DNA of 64,000 nucleotides from Martinezella lusitana. GTDB lineage: Bacteria > Pseudomonadota > Alphaproteobacteria > Rhizobiales > Rhizobiaceae. Made by a program: the position numbers and the translations under genes. The stretch lies in the NCBI RefSeq assembly GCF_010668395.1, contig NZ_WUEY01000001.1:186001-250000 (forward strand). The letters are read 5' to 3'. Shown here in pieces: positions 36,446 through 46,625 of this stretch. Every line of letters begins with the position of its first letter. Positions within the stretch are counted from its first letter, which is position 1. The notes under the pieces are model-generated. The model had not been told where the DNA came from and searched no databases. It saw only the letters and a program-made list of their open reading frames with translations.

Positions 36446-37078
36446 CTAAGGTGCAGGCTCCGCCAGCAGGGTGACGCGAATCACCTGCTTCCATTCGTGA
36501 AGCATGCGCCTTGCCATCCCATCGTCGCTCATGACGGCAAAGCGAACCGATGCGCCGATAAGATGGCTGAAAAGCTGGGTCCGCGCCTTCAGGTCGATCC
36601 GGCTTTCGGCGGGAAGGAATGGCCGAACGCTCTCCAGGAATATATCGGCGACACGGCCGCTGTGCGCTATGTTCAGCTGCAGGATATCCTTGTCGATCTC
36701 GGTTCCGAGCCATACGCCGAGATAGGCGGGGTCGCTGCGAAATTCGCGGTAGTACCAATCGATCATGCCGCAGGCCAGTTCGATGGCGTGTTCGAGCGAT
36801 GTCACGGCGGCAAAGGATTCCTCGACCTTCTGCTGGACGAGACCGGCGTGTCGCTCGAGCAAGGCCCTGACGATTGCCGCCTTGTCCGGGAAATACTGAT
36901 AGACCGAGCCGATCGGGATGGCGGCGACTGCCGCCAGTTCCGTCATCTTCATGGCGCTGATCCCCTTCTCGGCGATCAGAGCGGCTGCCACCGTCAGGAT
37001 GGCATCGACGCGCTGGATGCTTCGCTCCTGCTGTGGCTTTTTTCGGAACGTCACGCGGTCAGGGTTGTTCGAATTCAT
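36446..37078 (-). CDS. TetR-family transcriptional repressor
   Basis: 210 residues. The N-terminal HTH is clear: RVDAILTVAAALIAEKGISAMKMTELAAVAAIPIGSVYQYFPDK-type sequence (about 23-66). The C-terminal ligand domain is of unknown specificity. Its targets are not evident; neighbours are a LysR gene and a dienelactone hydrolase gene on the other side of 209 bp with no recognised gene. Confidence 0.92.
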   Translation of the reverse strand: MNSNNPDRVTFRKKPQQERSIQRVDAILTVAAALIAEKGISAMKMTELAAVAAIPIGSVYQYFPDKAAIVRALLERHAGLVQQKVEESFAAVTSLEHAIELACGMIDWYYREFRSDPAYLGVWLGTEIDKDILQLNIAHSGRVADIFLESVRPFLPAESRIDLKARTQLFSHLIGASVRFAVMSDDGMARRMLHEWKQVIRVTLLAEPAP

Positions 37079-37287
37079 TCTTTACCCGTTTCATTGTCAT
37101 ACTGAACGGCGCTCAGGCGCGCAGACGCTATGACATTCGACGCGTTCAATGCGCGTAAACGGGAAAAGTCCAATTTTAATCATTACTTAGGAGCCGCAAG
37201 CAAACTCCGGAACAGGGGCCGGAACATGGTTTCGGCCCCGTCGTCAACCGCATCGCCGGCGACCCGGCGCCGGCTATCCGTATCGTT

Positions 37288-38169
37288 CTAGGACAGGTAC
37301 TTCTTCAGGAATTCAACCGTCCTGCCCCAGGCAAGATCGGCCGCCTTCTTGTCATAGCGGGCAGCCGAGGTGTCATTGTTGAAGGCGTGATTGACCCCGT
37401 CGTAGACGAAGATCTCGAAGGTCTTGCCGCCTGCCTGCAGCTCCTTGCGATAGGCATCGATGCCGGCATTGATGCGATCGTCCAGCCCGGCATAGTGCAG
37501 CAGCAGAGCCGCCTTTATATCGGGCACAGCGCTTGCCGGCGGCTGCGCGCCGTAATAGGCGACGCCTGCCTTCAGCTCCGGCGAGATGGTCGCGAAACGG
37601 TTGACGAGGCCGCCGCCCCAGCAGAAGCCGACGGCCCCCACCTTGCCGTTGCTCCCGTCGAGCTTGGCAAGATAGGTCAGGCTCGCCTCGGCATTGTCAG
37701 CCGTCAATGCCGGATCGAGATTGGTGAACATGTCGCGCGCCTTGTCCTCGTCCTCCGGCGTGCCGCCAAGCGGGGAAAGGAAATCCGGCGCCAGAACCAC
37801 GAATCCTTCCAGCGCCATGCGGCGGGCGATATCGCGGATGTGCGGATTGAGGCCGCGGTTCTCGTGGATGACGATGACGCCGCCGAGCTTGCCGGCCGCG
37901 TCTTTCGGGCGAACGAGATAGCCCTTCATCTCACCCTTGCTGCCTGCAAAAGTCACATCCTTCGCTTCCAGCCTGTTGTCGTCGGCAGAAACGACTTCGG
38001 CGCTCGCCTTGTTGGCGGCAAGCAGCGGCGCGATCGCGGCGGCGGCGCCGGCCGAGCCTGCAAGCCTGGTCAGCTTTTCCATGAAACCCCGACGATCGAG
38101 CGTCAGATGCGTGTATTCGTCATAGGCGTTGATCATCGCCTGCGTCACAACGGGTTTTTCCGTGCTCAT
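37288..38169 (-). CDS. Exported dienelactone hydrolase family protein
   Basis: 293 residues from ATG 38169. After an N-terminal stretch of about 24 residues there is a twin-arginine-like signal (DRRGFMEKL, Arg26-Arg27, then hydrophobic AGSAGAAAAIAPLLAANKASA). The mature enzyme has Cys nucleophile in GFCWGGG, and His in GVNHAFNN. Similar to carboxymethylenebutenolidase-like proteins. Tat export to the periplasm is inferred from the signal. Confidence 0.88.
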   Translation of the reverse strand: MSTEKPVVTQAMINAYDEYTHLTLDRRGFMEKLTRLAGSAGAAAAIAPLLAANKASAEVVSADDNRLEAKDVTFAGSKGEMKGYLVRPKDAAGKLGGVIVIHENRGLNPHIRDIARRMALEGFVVLAPDFLSPLGGTPEDEDKARDMFTNLDPALTADNAEASLTYLAKLDGSNGKVGAVGFCWGGGLVNRFATISPELKAGVAYYGAQPPASAVPDIKAALLLHYAGLDDRINAGIDAYRKELQAGGKTFEIFVYDGVNHAFNNDTSAARYDKKAADLAWGRTVEFLKKYLS

Positions 38170-38316
38170 GGTCCTGTTCTCCCATTTTTCCCCGGCAGCC
38201 CGCATGGTGCGGCAGGCCACCCGCTGACAAGATAGGTCAGCCAGCGACCGCGGAACGGTAAAGGAAAAACACAAACACGTTACCGCAGGTTGCTTCCCGC
38301 AGCATCGCACGCGGCA

Positions 38317-38739
38317 TCAGGAGAAGGCGAGCCAGATGCCGAGCCAGACCCACATGCCGGCAAGGACTAGAAAACCGACAGCAAAGAGCGGGCTGCGATA
38401 GCGCAGGTTGTTGCTGGTGACGTGCACGAACGCATGAGCATAGCGCGTGGCGACGAAGATCCAGGCAAGGATCACGGCCGGCAGATTATCGGCCTGGGTA
38501 ACGTAAAGCACGATGCAGCAGGCGTGAAAGAGCAAGGGCAATTCGAACTGGTTGGCGATGCTGTTTCGCACCACTAGGCTTTCGGCCGGCTCGTTGGCCG
38601 CGTGGTTCTCGCGAAACTGTACGGGCTGGATGCGGCCGGCCTTTACCAGGGTGCGGCGGCGCCATCCCAGAAGGGCATAAAGAATGAAGACCAGCACCGC
38701 ATGCGCCACCATGGGCCAGAACATTTCGTAGCCTGTCAC
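38317..38739 (-). CDS. MAPEG family membrane protein
   Basis: 140 residues, four membrane helices (about 7-25, 60-80, 84-104, 117-138). The central VRNSIANQFELPLLFHACCIVLY and the YAHAFVHVTSNNLRYRSPLF segment are MAPEG-like (membrane-associated eicosanoid and glutathione metabolism superfamily). Bacterial MAPEG proteins often have glutathione-dependent activity; the substrate is unknown. Third gene behind guaB. Confidence 0.87.
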   Translation of the reverse strand: MTGYEMFWPMVAHAVLVFILYALLGWRRRTLVKAGRIQPVQFRENHAANEPAESLVVRNSIANQFELPLLFHACCIVLYVTQADNLPAVILAWIFVATRYAHAFVHVTSNNLRYRSPLFAVGFLVLAGMWVWLGIWLAFS

Positions 38740-38781
38740 GCTGCCAACTCCTTTAGAATTTCCGAAAGCCGATAGGATCGA

Positions 38782-39372
38782 TCAGGACGGTCTGGAGCCG
38801 TCTGGCGACAGGTAGCGAAAAATTGCGAAACGGGCCAGTAGAATAACCGTCACCACCAGCGTCAGGAATTTCAGCCTGACGATGATCGGAAGCAGGCCCG
38901 CCAGCAGCGATATCGTGGCATCGGATGGCGTTGCCGGCGGGTAGAGCATCAGGCCGGCGATATTCTCGGCATAATCGACAATCGTATAAAAGATCGGCAG
39001 GCAGAAAATGACTGTCGCCGCGCCGGGCGGAATGGGGCGGCCGAAGAAGAAGCCGCCGGGGCCGACCAGCCGCATCAGGCAGAACAGCAATCCACCCAAC
39101 ACCAGCGGGAAGATCAGTTCCGGTCCGAGATACATGGAGTGCAGGATCGTCGCCGGATCGGGATGATCCTTGAGATAGCGCAGCATGGCGATGACGTCGT
39201 CGCGCTCATAGCCGCCGATGCGCACGTCGAGCATCGACTGCCCGGCTGCGGCATCGCTGAATGCCCTGACGAAACCAGCCTGGATCCAGGCAAAAAGAGC
39301 GAGCGAAAGAGCCGCGAGGATAGCCGCCAGGCCCTGCAAGGACCTGGCGTTGCCCTGAGCGCGATCTTCCAT
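38782..39372 (-). CDS. Four-helix membrane protein of unknown function
   Basis: 196 residues with membrane segments at about 13-35, 83-102, 113-133 and 155-180. A polar stretch between helices 1 and 2 (SDAAAGQSMLDVRIGGYERDDVIAMLRYLKDHPDP) faces one side. I do not recognise the family. It starts 3 bp after the guaB stop and precedes the MAPEG gene by 42 bp, so it is almost certainly cotranscribed with both. Confidence 0.75.
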   Translation of the reverse strand: MEDRAQGNARSLQGLAAILAALSLALFAWIQAGFVRAFSDAAAGQSMLDVRIGGYERDDVIAMLRYLKDHPDPATILHSMYLGPELIFPLVLGGLLFCLMRLVGPGGFFFGRPIPPGAATVIFCLPIFYTIVDYAENIAGLMLYPPATPSDATISLLAGLLPIIVRLKFLTLVVTVILLARFAIFRYLSPDGSRPS

Positions 39373-39375
39373 CGA

Positions 39376-40860
39376 TCAGCCGCCCGCGCCCGGATAGTTC
39401 GGGCTTTCGCGGGTGATCGTGACGTCATGGGCGTGGCTTTCGCGCAGGCCCGCGCCGGAGATGCGCACGAAGGTCGCGCGCCGCTGGAAATCCTTGATAT
39501 CGGCGCCGCCGACATAGCCCATCGCGGCCTTGAGGCCGCCGGCGAGCTGGTGCAGCACGCCGGAAACGGAACCCTTGTAGGGAACCTGACCTTCGATGCC
39601 TTCCGGCACGAGCTTCAGCGTGTCGCGGACCTCGGCCTGGAAATAGCGGTCGGCCGAGCCGCGCGCCATCGCGCCGACAGAACCCATGCCGCGATATGCC
39701 TTGAAGGAGCGGCCCTGGTAGAGGAAGACTTCCCCCGGGCTTTCGTCCGTGCCGGCCAGCAGCGAGCCGATCATGACGGCCGATGCGCCGGCAGCGATCG
39801 CCTTGGCAAGATCGCCGGAGAACTTGATGCCGCCATCGGCAATGACGGGGATGTTCTGTTCCTGCGCCGCCTCGACCGCTGACATGATGGCTGCAAGCTG
39901 CGGCACGCCAACGCCGGCAACGATGCGGGTGGTGCAAATCGAACCGGGGCCGATACCGACCTTGACGGCGTCGGCGCCGGCGTCGATCAGCGCCCGCGTG
40001 CCGTCATAGGTGGCGACATTGCCGGCCATGATGCGAACGGAATTGGAGAGCTTCTTGACGCGGGTGACGGCGTCGAGAACGCGCTGAGAATGGCCGTGGG
40101 CGGTATCGACGACCAGAAGGTCGACGCCGGCCTCGATCAGGCGCTCGGCGCGCTCGAAGCCATCGTCGCCGACATTAATGGCGGCGGCAGCGCGAAGGCG
40201 GCCCTGTGCGTCCTTGGAAGCGTTCGGGTTAAGCTGCGACTTCTCGATGTCCTTGACAGTAATCAGGCCGACCAGGCGACCGTCGCCATCCACGACCAGC
40301 AGCTTCTCGATGCGGTGCTTGTGGAGCAGGCGCTTGGCTTCCTGCTGCTGCACGCCGTCCGTGACCGTGATGAGGTTTTCACGGGTCATCAGCTCATAGA
40401 TCTTCTGCTGGGGGTCGGAGGCGAAACGAACGTCGCGATTGGTCAGGATGCCGACGGGGCGCTGCGACTTCTCAACGACCGGAATGCCGGAGATGCCGTT
40501 TTCCTTCATCAGGCCGAGCGCATCGGCAAGCGTTGCCTCGGGGCCGATGGTCACGGGATTGACCACCATGCCGCTTTCGAACTTCTTGACCTGGCGAACC
40601 TCTTCGGCCTGCTGCACCGGCGTCAGATTACGGTGGATAACGCCGATACCGCCGGCCTGCGCCATGGCGATCGCCAAACGGCTTTCGGTCACCGTATCCA
40701 TCGCCGCCGAAATGATCGGAAGGTTGAGCTCGATGTCCTGGGCGATACGGGTGGCTACGTTGGTCTGGCCGGGCATGACCTCGGAGTGTCCCGGCTGCAG
40801 GAGCACGTCGTCGAATGTCAGCGCATCCAACCCGGTTGACGTTTCAATAATGCGTGCCAT
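39376..40860 (-). CDS. guaB: Inosine-5'-monophosphate dehydrogenase
   Basis: 494 residues. Converts IMP to XMP with NAD+, the committed step of GMP synthesis. N-terminal [14 protein letters not shown], two CBS domains (about 95-205: [12 protein letters not shown] etc.), and the catalytic loop [20 protein letters not shown] with the active-site Cys. GMG-type flap is GMGSVGAM. Start [11 protein letters not shown] at 40860. Followed by two membrane-protein genes in an apparent operon. Confidence 0.97.
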   Translation of the reverse strand: MARIIETSTGLDALTFDDVLLQPGHSEVMPGQTNVATRIAQDIELNLPIISAAMDTVTESRLAIAMAQAGGIGVIHRNLTPVQQAEEVRQVKKFESGMVVNPVTIGPEATLADALGLMKENGISGIPVVEKSQRPVGILTNRDVRFASDPQQKIYELMTRENLITVTDGVQQQEAKRLLHKHRIEKLLVVDGDGRLVGLITVKDIEKSQLNPNASKDAQGRLRAAAAINVGDDGFERAERLIEAGVDLLVVDTAHGHSQRVLDAVTRVKKLSNSVRIMAGNVATYDGTRALIDAGADAVKVGIGPGSICTTRIVAGVGVPQLAAIMSAVEAAQEQNIPVIADGGIKFSGDLAKAIAAGASAVMIGSLLAGTDESPGEVFLYQGRSFKAYRGMGSVGAMARGSADRYFQAEVRDTLKLVPEGIEGQVPYKGSVSGVLHQLAGGLKAAMGYVGGADIKDFQRRATFVRISGAGLRESHAHDVTITRESPNYPGAGG

Positions 40861-41039
40861 GGCCAATTCCTTCGTCTGTGAAAAACAGGAAAGCCCGGAA
40901 CGAATCGTCTACCGGGCGATCTTGCAAGTGTTGCTTGGAAGTTGGCGAGGGCTGGTAACACGTTCATGACAGGAAGGGAATAGCAAAAAGCGTCCGGCAG
41001 ATATGCCGGGCGCGCAAGCTTCTTCCCGGCCTTCCGGCG

Positions 41040-41912
41040 TCAGATTTCAAGCTGGTAGGTTTTCGGAATGTAGCGGAAGCCTTCCGGCTGCTTCTCCACG
41101 AAGCCGACGGCAGGGAAAGGCATATGAAAGCCGAGGAAAGGAATGCGGTCGGCGGCGATCATGTCGAAGATGCGACGGCGGGTTTTCGCGGCCTGCATCT
41201 TGTCCGCATCGAACCGGACCTCCCAATCGGGGCGACCGACCGACAGGATATAGTGATTGGCGGTATCGCCGGTCATGACCAGCTGCTTGCCGTCCGATTC
41301 GAGATGAAAGACGAGATGGCCGGGCGTGTGGCCGGGCGCCAGCATCGCGGTCATGCCGCTGACGATCTGGTCGCCGTCCTTCAGGAAGGTCATCTTTTCG
41401 GCGAAGGGCACGATATTGGCAAGAACGGCCTTCTGTCCGCCTTCCGCCGGCGTTCCCTCGCGCGCCTTGTCCGTCCAGAAGGCATATTCGATCTCGCCGG
41501 CAACATAGCGGGCGTTCGGAAAGGCCGGGGCGCCCTCTTCCAGCAAACCGCCGATATGATCGCCGTGCAGATGGGTGAGAGCGACGACGGTCACCTGCTC
41601 CGGCGTGTAGCCGGCAGCCTTCAGCCCCTTGCGGAAACGGCCGAAGCCGCGGGCGCGGCCGGCTTCACCGAAGCCGGTGTCGACGACGATCACATCGGAA
41701 CCGGTATCGATGATGGCGGGCGTATAGCTGTTGACGAACTTTTCCGTCGGCAGGAAATTCTGCTCCAGCAGTTTACGCACGGTGTCGGGCGTCTGGTTCG
41801 AGCCGAAGATTTCCCAGGGATTGTCCATGACGTTGGCGCCGTCCCTGACGGCGGTGACGGTACAGGATCCCAATTTGAACTGGTGCGTCTCTGGGGGCGG
41901 GACAGCAGTCAT
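41040..41912 (-). CDS. Metallo-beta-lactamase fold hydrolase
   Basis: 290 residues. Zinc-binding motif HLHGDHIGG at about 114-122, plus a later His (GHTPGHLVFH), Asp (TGDTANH) and final His (LGFHMPFPAVGF). No signal peptide. The family includes quorum-quenching lactonases and thioesterases, which this resembles in size and layout; the substrate is unknown. Divergent with the MFS gene. Confidence 0.87.
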   Translation of the reverse strand: MTAVPPPETHQFKLGSCTVTAVRDGANVMDNPWEIFGSNQTPDTVRKLLEQNFLPTEKFVNSYTPAIIDTGSDVIVVDTGFGEAGRARGFGRFRKGLKAAGYTPEQVTVVALTHLHGDHIGGLLEEGAPAFPNARYVAGEIEYAFWTDKAREGTPAEGGQKAVLANIVPFAEKMTFLKDGDQIVSGMTAMLAPGHTPGHLVFHLESDGKQLVMTGDTANHYILSVGRPDWEVRFDADKMQAAKTRRRIFDMIAADRIPFLGFHMPFPAVGFVEKQPEGFRYIPKTYQLEI

Positions 41913-42258
41913 GATCTCACTCCTTGTTATGAGGCGTAGCGTAAGCTGCGCCTATCGTCGTCGCCGGCAGCAACGGCATCGGGCGTCATCGTGCTCGACC
42001 GAAAGTTTGGTCATGACAATCCCATCCAAATCCGCTAATACACCGAACGACGTTTTATGCGTTTAGCATTTCCATGCTCTTAGCATATGTCAAATCTTGC
42101 GTTCCGCACCATGCGGCAATGGATATCACGAAGACGTGATCCCCAAGCAGTCATGGAGCAAAATCCGGGATTGGCAGCAGCCTCGCATAGGACTACAGAG
42201 CGGCTGACCGCCCTTGGCGGCAGCCTTCCCGAAGACAGACCTATCAAGGCAGATGCCT
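41913..42258. other. Intergenic region between MBL gene and MFS gene
   Basis: About 345 bp upstream of both genes. An imperfect hairpin AGGCGTAGC/GCTGCGCCT spans 41933-41955 near the MBL start. No clear promoter elements or genes seen. Confidence 0.35.
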
Positions 42259-43701
42259 ATGAATCGCATCGTTCCATTGATCCTCGCCGTAGCTCTCTTC
42301 ATGGAACAGATGGATTCCACGGTCATCGCGACAGCGCTGCCGGCCATCGCCAACGATCTCCATGTCGGCCCGATCACGCTGAAGCTGGCGCTTACCTCCT
42401 ACATGGTGTCGCTGGCCGTGTTCATACCGATCAGCGGCTGGATGGCGGATCGCTTCGGCGCGAAGAACATCTTCCGCGTCGCCATCTGCGTCTTCGTCAT
42501 CGGCTCCATCATGTGCGCCGTTTCCGGCGGCCTGCTGGAATTCGTCTTCGCCCGCTTCCTGCAGGGCGTCGGCGGGTCGATGATGACGCCGGTCGGGCGT
42601 CTGGTGCTGGTGCGCACGACGCAGAAGAGCGATCTGGTTTCCGCGATGGCGCTGCTGTCCATTCCTGCCCTTGTCGGCCCGCTCGCCGGCCCGCCGCTTG
42701 GCGGCTTCATCACCACCTATGCCTCCTGGCACTGGATCTTCCTGATCAACGTGCCCGTCGGCATTCTCGGCGTCATCCTGTCGTCGATCTTCCTGCCCGA
42801 CGTCGAAGCGACCATGCCGCCGAAGCTCGATGTCATCGGCTTCCTGCTGACGTCCTTTGCGGCGTCCGGCGTGGTCTTCGGCATGTCCGTCATCAGCCTG
42901 CCGGCGTTGCCGCCCTATATCGGCATCTCGGCCGTCGTGATCGGCTTCATCTGCGGCTTTCTCTATGTCGGGCATGCGCGCCGTCACCCCGCGCCGATCC
43001 TCAACCTGTCGCTTCTGAAAAACACCACTTTCCGCGCTTCGGTCACCGGCGGCACGCTGTTCCGCATCTGCATCGGCGCCATGCCGTTCCTGACGCCGCT
43101 GATGCTGCAGCTCGGCTTCGGCCTCAATCCGTTCCAGTCCGGCCTCATCACCTTTGCCGGGGCGATCGGCGCGATTACCACCAAGTTCATAGCTCGCCGG
43201 GTGTTTACCGCGGTCGGCTTCAAGACCGCGCTGCTTTCCGCTGCGGCCGTGACGACGGTCACGACGATCTGCACCGGCCTCTTCCAGCCCTGGACGCCGC
43301 ATCTCGTCATCATCGCCATATTGCTGGTCGGCGGCTTCTCGCGCTCCTTCTTCTTCACGGGCATCAACGCGCTCGCCTTTGCCGATATCAGCGACAAGCA
43401 GGCCAGCCAGGCGACGTCCATGAGCTCCGTGATGCAGCAGATCAGCCTGGCGCTCGGCGTCGCTGTGGCTGCGATGATCCTGGAAACCTCCACATTCTTC
43501 CGCGGCACGGAACTGCAGGTCAGCGATTTCCACGTCGCCTTCTTCTGCATCTCGATCCTGACCGTCGTTGCGACCATCCCGTTCATTCGGATGGATCGCA
43601 ATGCCGGCGCCATGGTGTCCGGCCACAAGGCCGGCCTGAAGCGCGTCGCCGCCGCACAGCCACAACCGCAGCCTCAAGTGCAGCAGCCTGCTGCAAAATG
43701 A
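42259..43701 (+). CDS. MFS transporter, DHA2 (EmrB-like) drug efflux type
   Basis: 480 residues from ATG 42259 (AAGG 9 nt upstream); ATG 42253 is also possible. About 14 membrane helices. Motif C-like region ASWHWIFLINVPVGI, and the DHA2 signature near GWMADRFGAKNIF and FLQGVGGSMMTP. Exports toxic compounds by proton antiport. The tail is a repeated Pro-Gln string (QPQPQPQVQQP), which is unusual and probably disordered. Confidence 0.92.
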   Translation: MNRIVPLILAVALFMEQMDSTVIATALPAIANDLHVGPITLKLALTSYMVSLAVFIPISGWMADRFGAKNIFRVAICVFVIGSIMCAVSGGLLEFVFARFLQGVGGSMMTPVGRLVLVRTTQKSDLVSAMALLSIPALVGPLAGPPLGGFITTYASWHWIFLINVPVGILGVILSSIFLPDVEATMPPKLDVIGFLLTSFAASGVVFGMSVISLPALPPYIGISAVVIGFICGFLYVGHARRHPAPILNLSLLKNTTFRASVTGGTLFRICIGAMPFLTPLMLQLGFGLNPFQSGLITFAGAIGAITTKFIARRVFTAVGFKTALLSAAAVTTVTTICTGLFQPWTPHLVIIAILLVGGFSRSFFFTGINALAFADISDKQASQATSMSSVMQQISLALGVAVAAMILETSTFFRGTELQVSDFHVAFFCISILTVVATIPFIRMDRNAGAMVSGHKAGLKRVAAAQPQPQPQVQQPAAK

Positions 43702-43735
43702 GCCCATCCCTGTCGCGTCTCAGCGCAATCGGGAC

Positions 43736-44119
43736 CTATTCCGGTCTCTCACAGACGGCGCTCAGCTTGTTGCCGTCGGGGTCGCGGACGTAAGCCGCAT
43801 AGAAACTGGCGTGGAAGGAGCGCAGGCCCGGCTTGCCTTCATCCGTGCCGCCATGCGCCAGGGCCGCGGCATGAAAGGCATCGACAGCGGCGCGGCTTTC
43901 GGCATGCAAGGCAACCATTGAGCCATTGCCGATGGTTGCCGCTCGCTGATTATAGGGCATGACCACCCAGAACCGGCAACGCGTATCGCCATCGGCGGCA
44001 TAGCCGATTTCCTCATCCGATTCACGCTGACGCCGATAGCCGAGCACAGGCATAACGGCGTCATAAAAGCCTTGAGCGCGAGAGATGTCGTTGGAGCCGA
44101 GCGTTACGTAGAGGAGCAT
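43736..44119 (-). CDS. VOC family (glyoxalase/bleomycin-resistance fold) protein
   Basis: 127 residues, one VOC fold. MLLYVTLGSNDISRAQGFYDAV at the start and YAAYVRDPDGNKLSAVCE at the end are typical. Metal-binding residues of the fold are His/Glu but their exact placement is uncertain. Function unknown. Convergent with the MFS gene. Confidence 0.87.
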   Translation of the reverse strand: MLLYVTLGSNDISRAQGFYDAVMPVLGYRRQRESDEEIGYAADGDTRCRFWVVMPYNQRAATIGNGSMVALHAESRAAVDAFHAAALAHGGTDEGKPGLRSFHASFYAAYVRDPDGNKLSAVCERPE

Positions 44120-44184
44120 GATGGGGTCTTGATCGTCCGTGATGCCTTGGGAACCGGCATCATCGGACGAAAGAGACAACGGGA

Positions 44185-44904
44185 TCAAGCCTGCGTGTCT
44201 TCCCCATCGGCCTTGCGTCCCTTGAAGCCCTTCGCCAGCAGGAACATTTCCACCGATTCTGCTCTGGAGGCGCCCGGCTTCACATGGATAACCTGACGGA
44301 AGTTCTGCTTCAGGAATGCCAGAAGATCGCGCTCCGTACCGCCCTGGAACGTCTTGGCGAGGAAATGCCCGCCTTCCGCCAGCACTTCGACGGCAAAATG
44401 CGCCGCGACTTCGCAGAGATGCATGGTGCGCAGATGGTCGGTGCGATGATGGCCCGTGGTCGGCGCGGCCATGTCCGACAGGACGAGATCAGGCGTACCG
44501 CCGACCGCATCGATCAGCCGCTGCGGCGCATCCGGCTCCAGAAAGTCGAGCTGCAGGATGGCAACGCCCGGCAGAGGCGCCATTTCCAGAAAATCGATGG
44601 CTGCGACGCGGATTTCCTCTTCGGTCGATCCGGTCACCTTGGCGGCGATCTGCGACCAGCTGCCCGGTGCGGCCCCCAGATCGATGATGCGGCGCGCGCC
44701 CTTCAGGATCTGATGCTTCTCGTCGATCTCCAGCAGCTTGAAAGCGGCGCGGGCGCGATAACCTTCAAGCTGGGCGCGCTGGACATAGGGATCGTTGATA
44801 TGCCGCTGCAGCCATTGGCGCGAGGAAGCTTTCAGCTTCTTCTTCTTGACGCGCTGGCCGAGCTTACGGCCCGTGCGGTTGCCGGCGATGGTTGGCTTGG
44901 TCAC
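44185..44904 (-). CDS. rlmE: 23S rRNA (uridine-2'-O)-methyltransferase RlmE (FtsJ family)
   Basis: 239 residues from GTG 44904, which overlaps the stop of ppx by four bases (GTGA). A Lys-rich N-terminus ([12 protein letters not shown]) precedes the FtsJ methyltransferase domain with SAM motif [28 protein letters not shown] and the K-D-K-E type [10 protein letters not shown] and late Lys/Glu ([11 protein letters not shown]). Methylates U2552 of 23S rRNA, in the ribosomal A site. The coupling to ppx is notable. Confidence 0.95.
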   Translation of the reverse strand: MTKPTIAGNRTGRKLGQRVKKKKLKASSRQWLQRHINDPYVQRAQLEGYRARAAFKLLEIDEKHQILKGARRIIDLGAAPGSWSQIAAKVTGSTEEEIRVAAIDFLEMAPLPGVAILQLDFLEPDAPQRLIDAVGGTPDLVLSDMAAPTTGHHRTDHLRTMHLCEVAAHFAVEVLAEGGHFLAKTFQGGTERDLLAFLKQNFRQVIHVKPGASRAESVEMFLLAKGFKGRKADGEDTQA

Positions 44905-46481
44905 GTCTGAGGCCCCTTCATATCCCTCGGTCGATGGCCGCCGCGACGCGCGCGGCCCCGCCGCCACACGCCATCGTCTGCCATCATGTCGGTCAGCAAT
45001 CCCTCGCGCAGGCCGCGGTCGGCAACCCGCATGCGCGGGCTCGGCCAGCGGCGGCGGATCGCCTCCAGAATGGCGCATCCGGCCAATACCAGATCGGCGC
45101 GATCCGGCCCGATGCAGGGATTGGCGGCGCGGCCGGCAAAATCCCAGGACAGGAGCTTGGCCTGCATCGCGCTCACTTCGTCATCCGACAGCCAGACGCC
45201 GTCGACCCTGCGCCGGTCGTAGCGCGGCAGATCGAGATGGACGCCGGCGAGCGTCGTCACCGTGCCGGATGTCCCGATCAGATGGAAATCGCCGCTGTCG
45301 CGCGCGGCACCGTACACCGGCGGGCAATCGAAACGCTCGAGCATGCGCTGGACTTCGCACACCATCGTCTCGAACAGCTCCGGCGTCACGTCGCGTCCGC
45401 CATGCCGCTCCGAGAGCGTCACGACGCCGACAGGCAGCGAGGTCCAATGGGTGATGTGGTTGGCAAGCCGGCTGGAGCGGTTCTCGCCGATCCGGATGAC
45501 GGCGATTTCGGAAGAGCCGCCGCCGATATCGAACAGCACGACCGAGCGCGCCTCCGGCCCAACCAGCGACGAGCAACCCGAGACGGCAAGCCGCGCCTCG
45601 GTTTCGCGATCGATGATCTCCAGCCGCAATCCCGTCTCTTCGGTCACCCGCGAGAGGAAAGCTTCGCCATTGTCTGCAGCGCGGCAGGCCTCGGTCGCGA
45701 TCAGCCGCATACGGCGGATTTCGCGCGTCTTCAGCTTCGCCGCGCAGATGCGCAGCGCCTCGACAGCCCGATCCATGGCATCGCCGGATAGCCGTCCGCT
45801 GGCGCCGAGCCCTTCGCCGAGGCGTACGATCCGCGAAAAGGCATCGACAACCCGGAACTGTCCGGGGCGGGTCGGCTGCGCTATGAGCAGGCGGCAATTG
45901 TTGGTGCCGAGGTCGAGGGCGGCATAGAGGTCGAGCGGACGGGAATCGGCGTCGGCATGATGATGTTGCCCCTGCCCCTCGCGTCGCGGCTGCGACTGCC
46001 GGTTCTGACGGTGATCGTCATAGGCCGGAGCGTGCGCGTTTGAAGGCGTGGTTGCGGGAGCGACGACCTGCGCCGTCTTCTCATGCGCCAGCGGCCGGCC
46101 CTGCAGGCCGCGCTTGCTGCGATGCTTGCGCCGGTTCTTGCCGCCCTTGTGCGATGAAGGATGGCCGTGATCCGCCGCGATCCGGTGTTCGGGCGCGGAC
46201 GAAGGTTGTTGCGTCTGGGAAGCAGGTTGCGCACCACCTTGGGCTCCGCCGCGTGCACGGCGTCGGCGCTTGCGCTTTCGGGCCGGTGAGCCGGCATCGT
46301 CCTCTGCTGGGCGTTGCGCCACCTGGCTGGACTTGCCTGCCTGGCTGGCCTCCGCAGAATGAGCGTTCGGGCGGCCATGGCCACGCTTACGCTTCGCGCG
46401 CCGGGAGGATTTACCCTTCCTGCGCTCTGCTGCCGACGCCCCGTCTGCCTGCGGCGCTGAGCCGCTGTCGGGGTCACTCAC
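44901..46481 (-). CDS. Ppx/GppA family phosphatase with long basic N-terminal extension
   Basis: 526 residues. The C-terminal 340 are a Ppx/GppA domain (exopolyphosphatase or pppGpp phosphohydrolase): [16 protein letters not shown] near 187-202, the [11 protein letters not shown] and [12 protein letters not shown] motifs and [13 protein letters not shown]. The first about 185 residues are a low-complexity, Arg/Lys/Ser/His-rich region ([46 protein letters not shown]) with no fold expected; it may bind RNA, DNA or polyphosphate. Overlaps rlmE by 4 bp. Confidence 0.9.
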   Translation of the reverse strand: MSDPDSGSAPQADGASAAERRKGKSSRRAKRKRGHGRPNAHSAEASQAGKSSQVAQRPAEDDAGSPARKRKRRRRARGGAQGGAQPASQTQQPSSAPEHRIAADHGHPSSHKGGKNRRKHRSKRGLQGRPLAHEKTAQVVAPATTPSNAHAPAYDDHRQNRQSQPRREGQGQHHHADADSRPLDLYAALDLGTNNCRLLIAQPTRPGQFRVVDAFSRIVRLGEGLGASGRLSGDAMDRAVEALRICAAKLKTREIRRMRLIATEACRAADNGEAFLSRVTEETGLRLEIIDRETEARLAVSGCSSLVGPEARSVVLFDIGGGSSEIAVIRIGENRSSRLANHITHWTSLPVGVVTLSERHGGRDVTPELFETMVCEVQRMLERFDCPPVYGAARDSGDFHLIGTSGTVTTLAGVHLDLPRYDRRRVDGVWLSDDEVSAMQAKLLSWDFAGRAANPCIGPDRADLVLAGCAILEAIRRRWPSPRMRVADRGLREGLLTDMMADDGVWRRGRARRGGHRPRDMKGPQT

Positions 46482-46625
46482 GTATCTTTTCCACCGCGCC
46501 GCGCAAGGCCCTGGGGCATGCAGCTGGCGCTCGTTCGATTTTCGTTGGGCAAAGAATACCAGCAGGAAGGGTTTTCGCCAAATTCTTTTTGAATCACGCC
46601 GGTTTGGACGTGCGGGAAGCAGCCA

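Noticed and set aside
42087..43793. Long alternative frame overlapping the MFS gene
   Set aside because: Arg/His-rich product with no motif, overlapping a clear 14-helix transporter in another frame.
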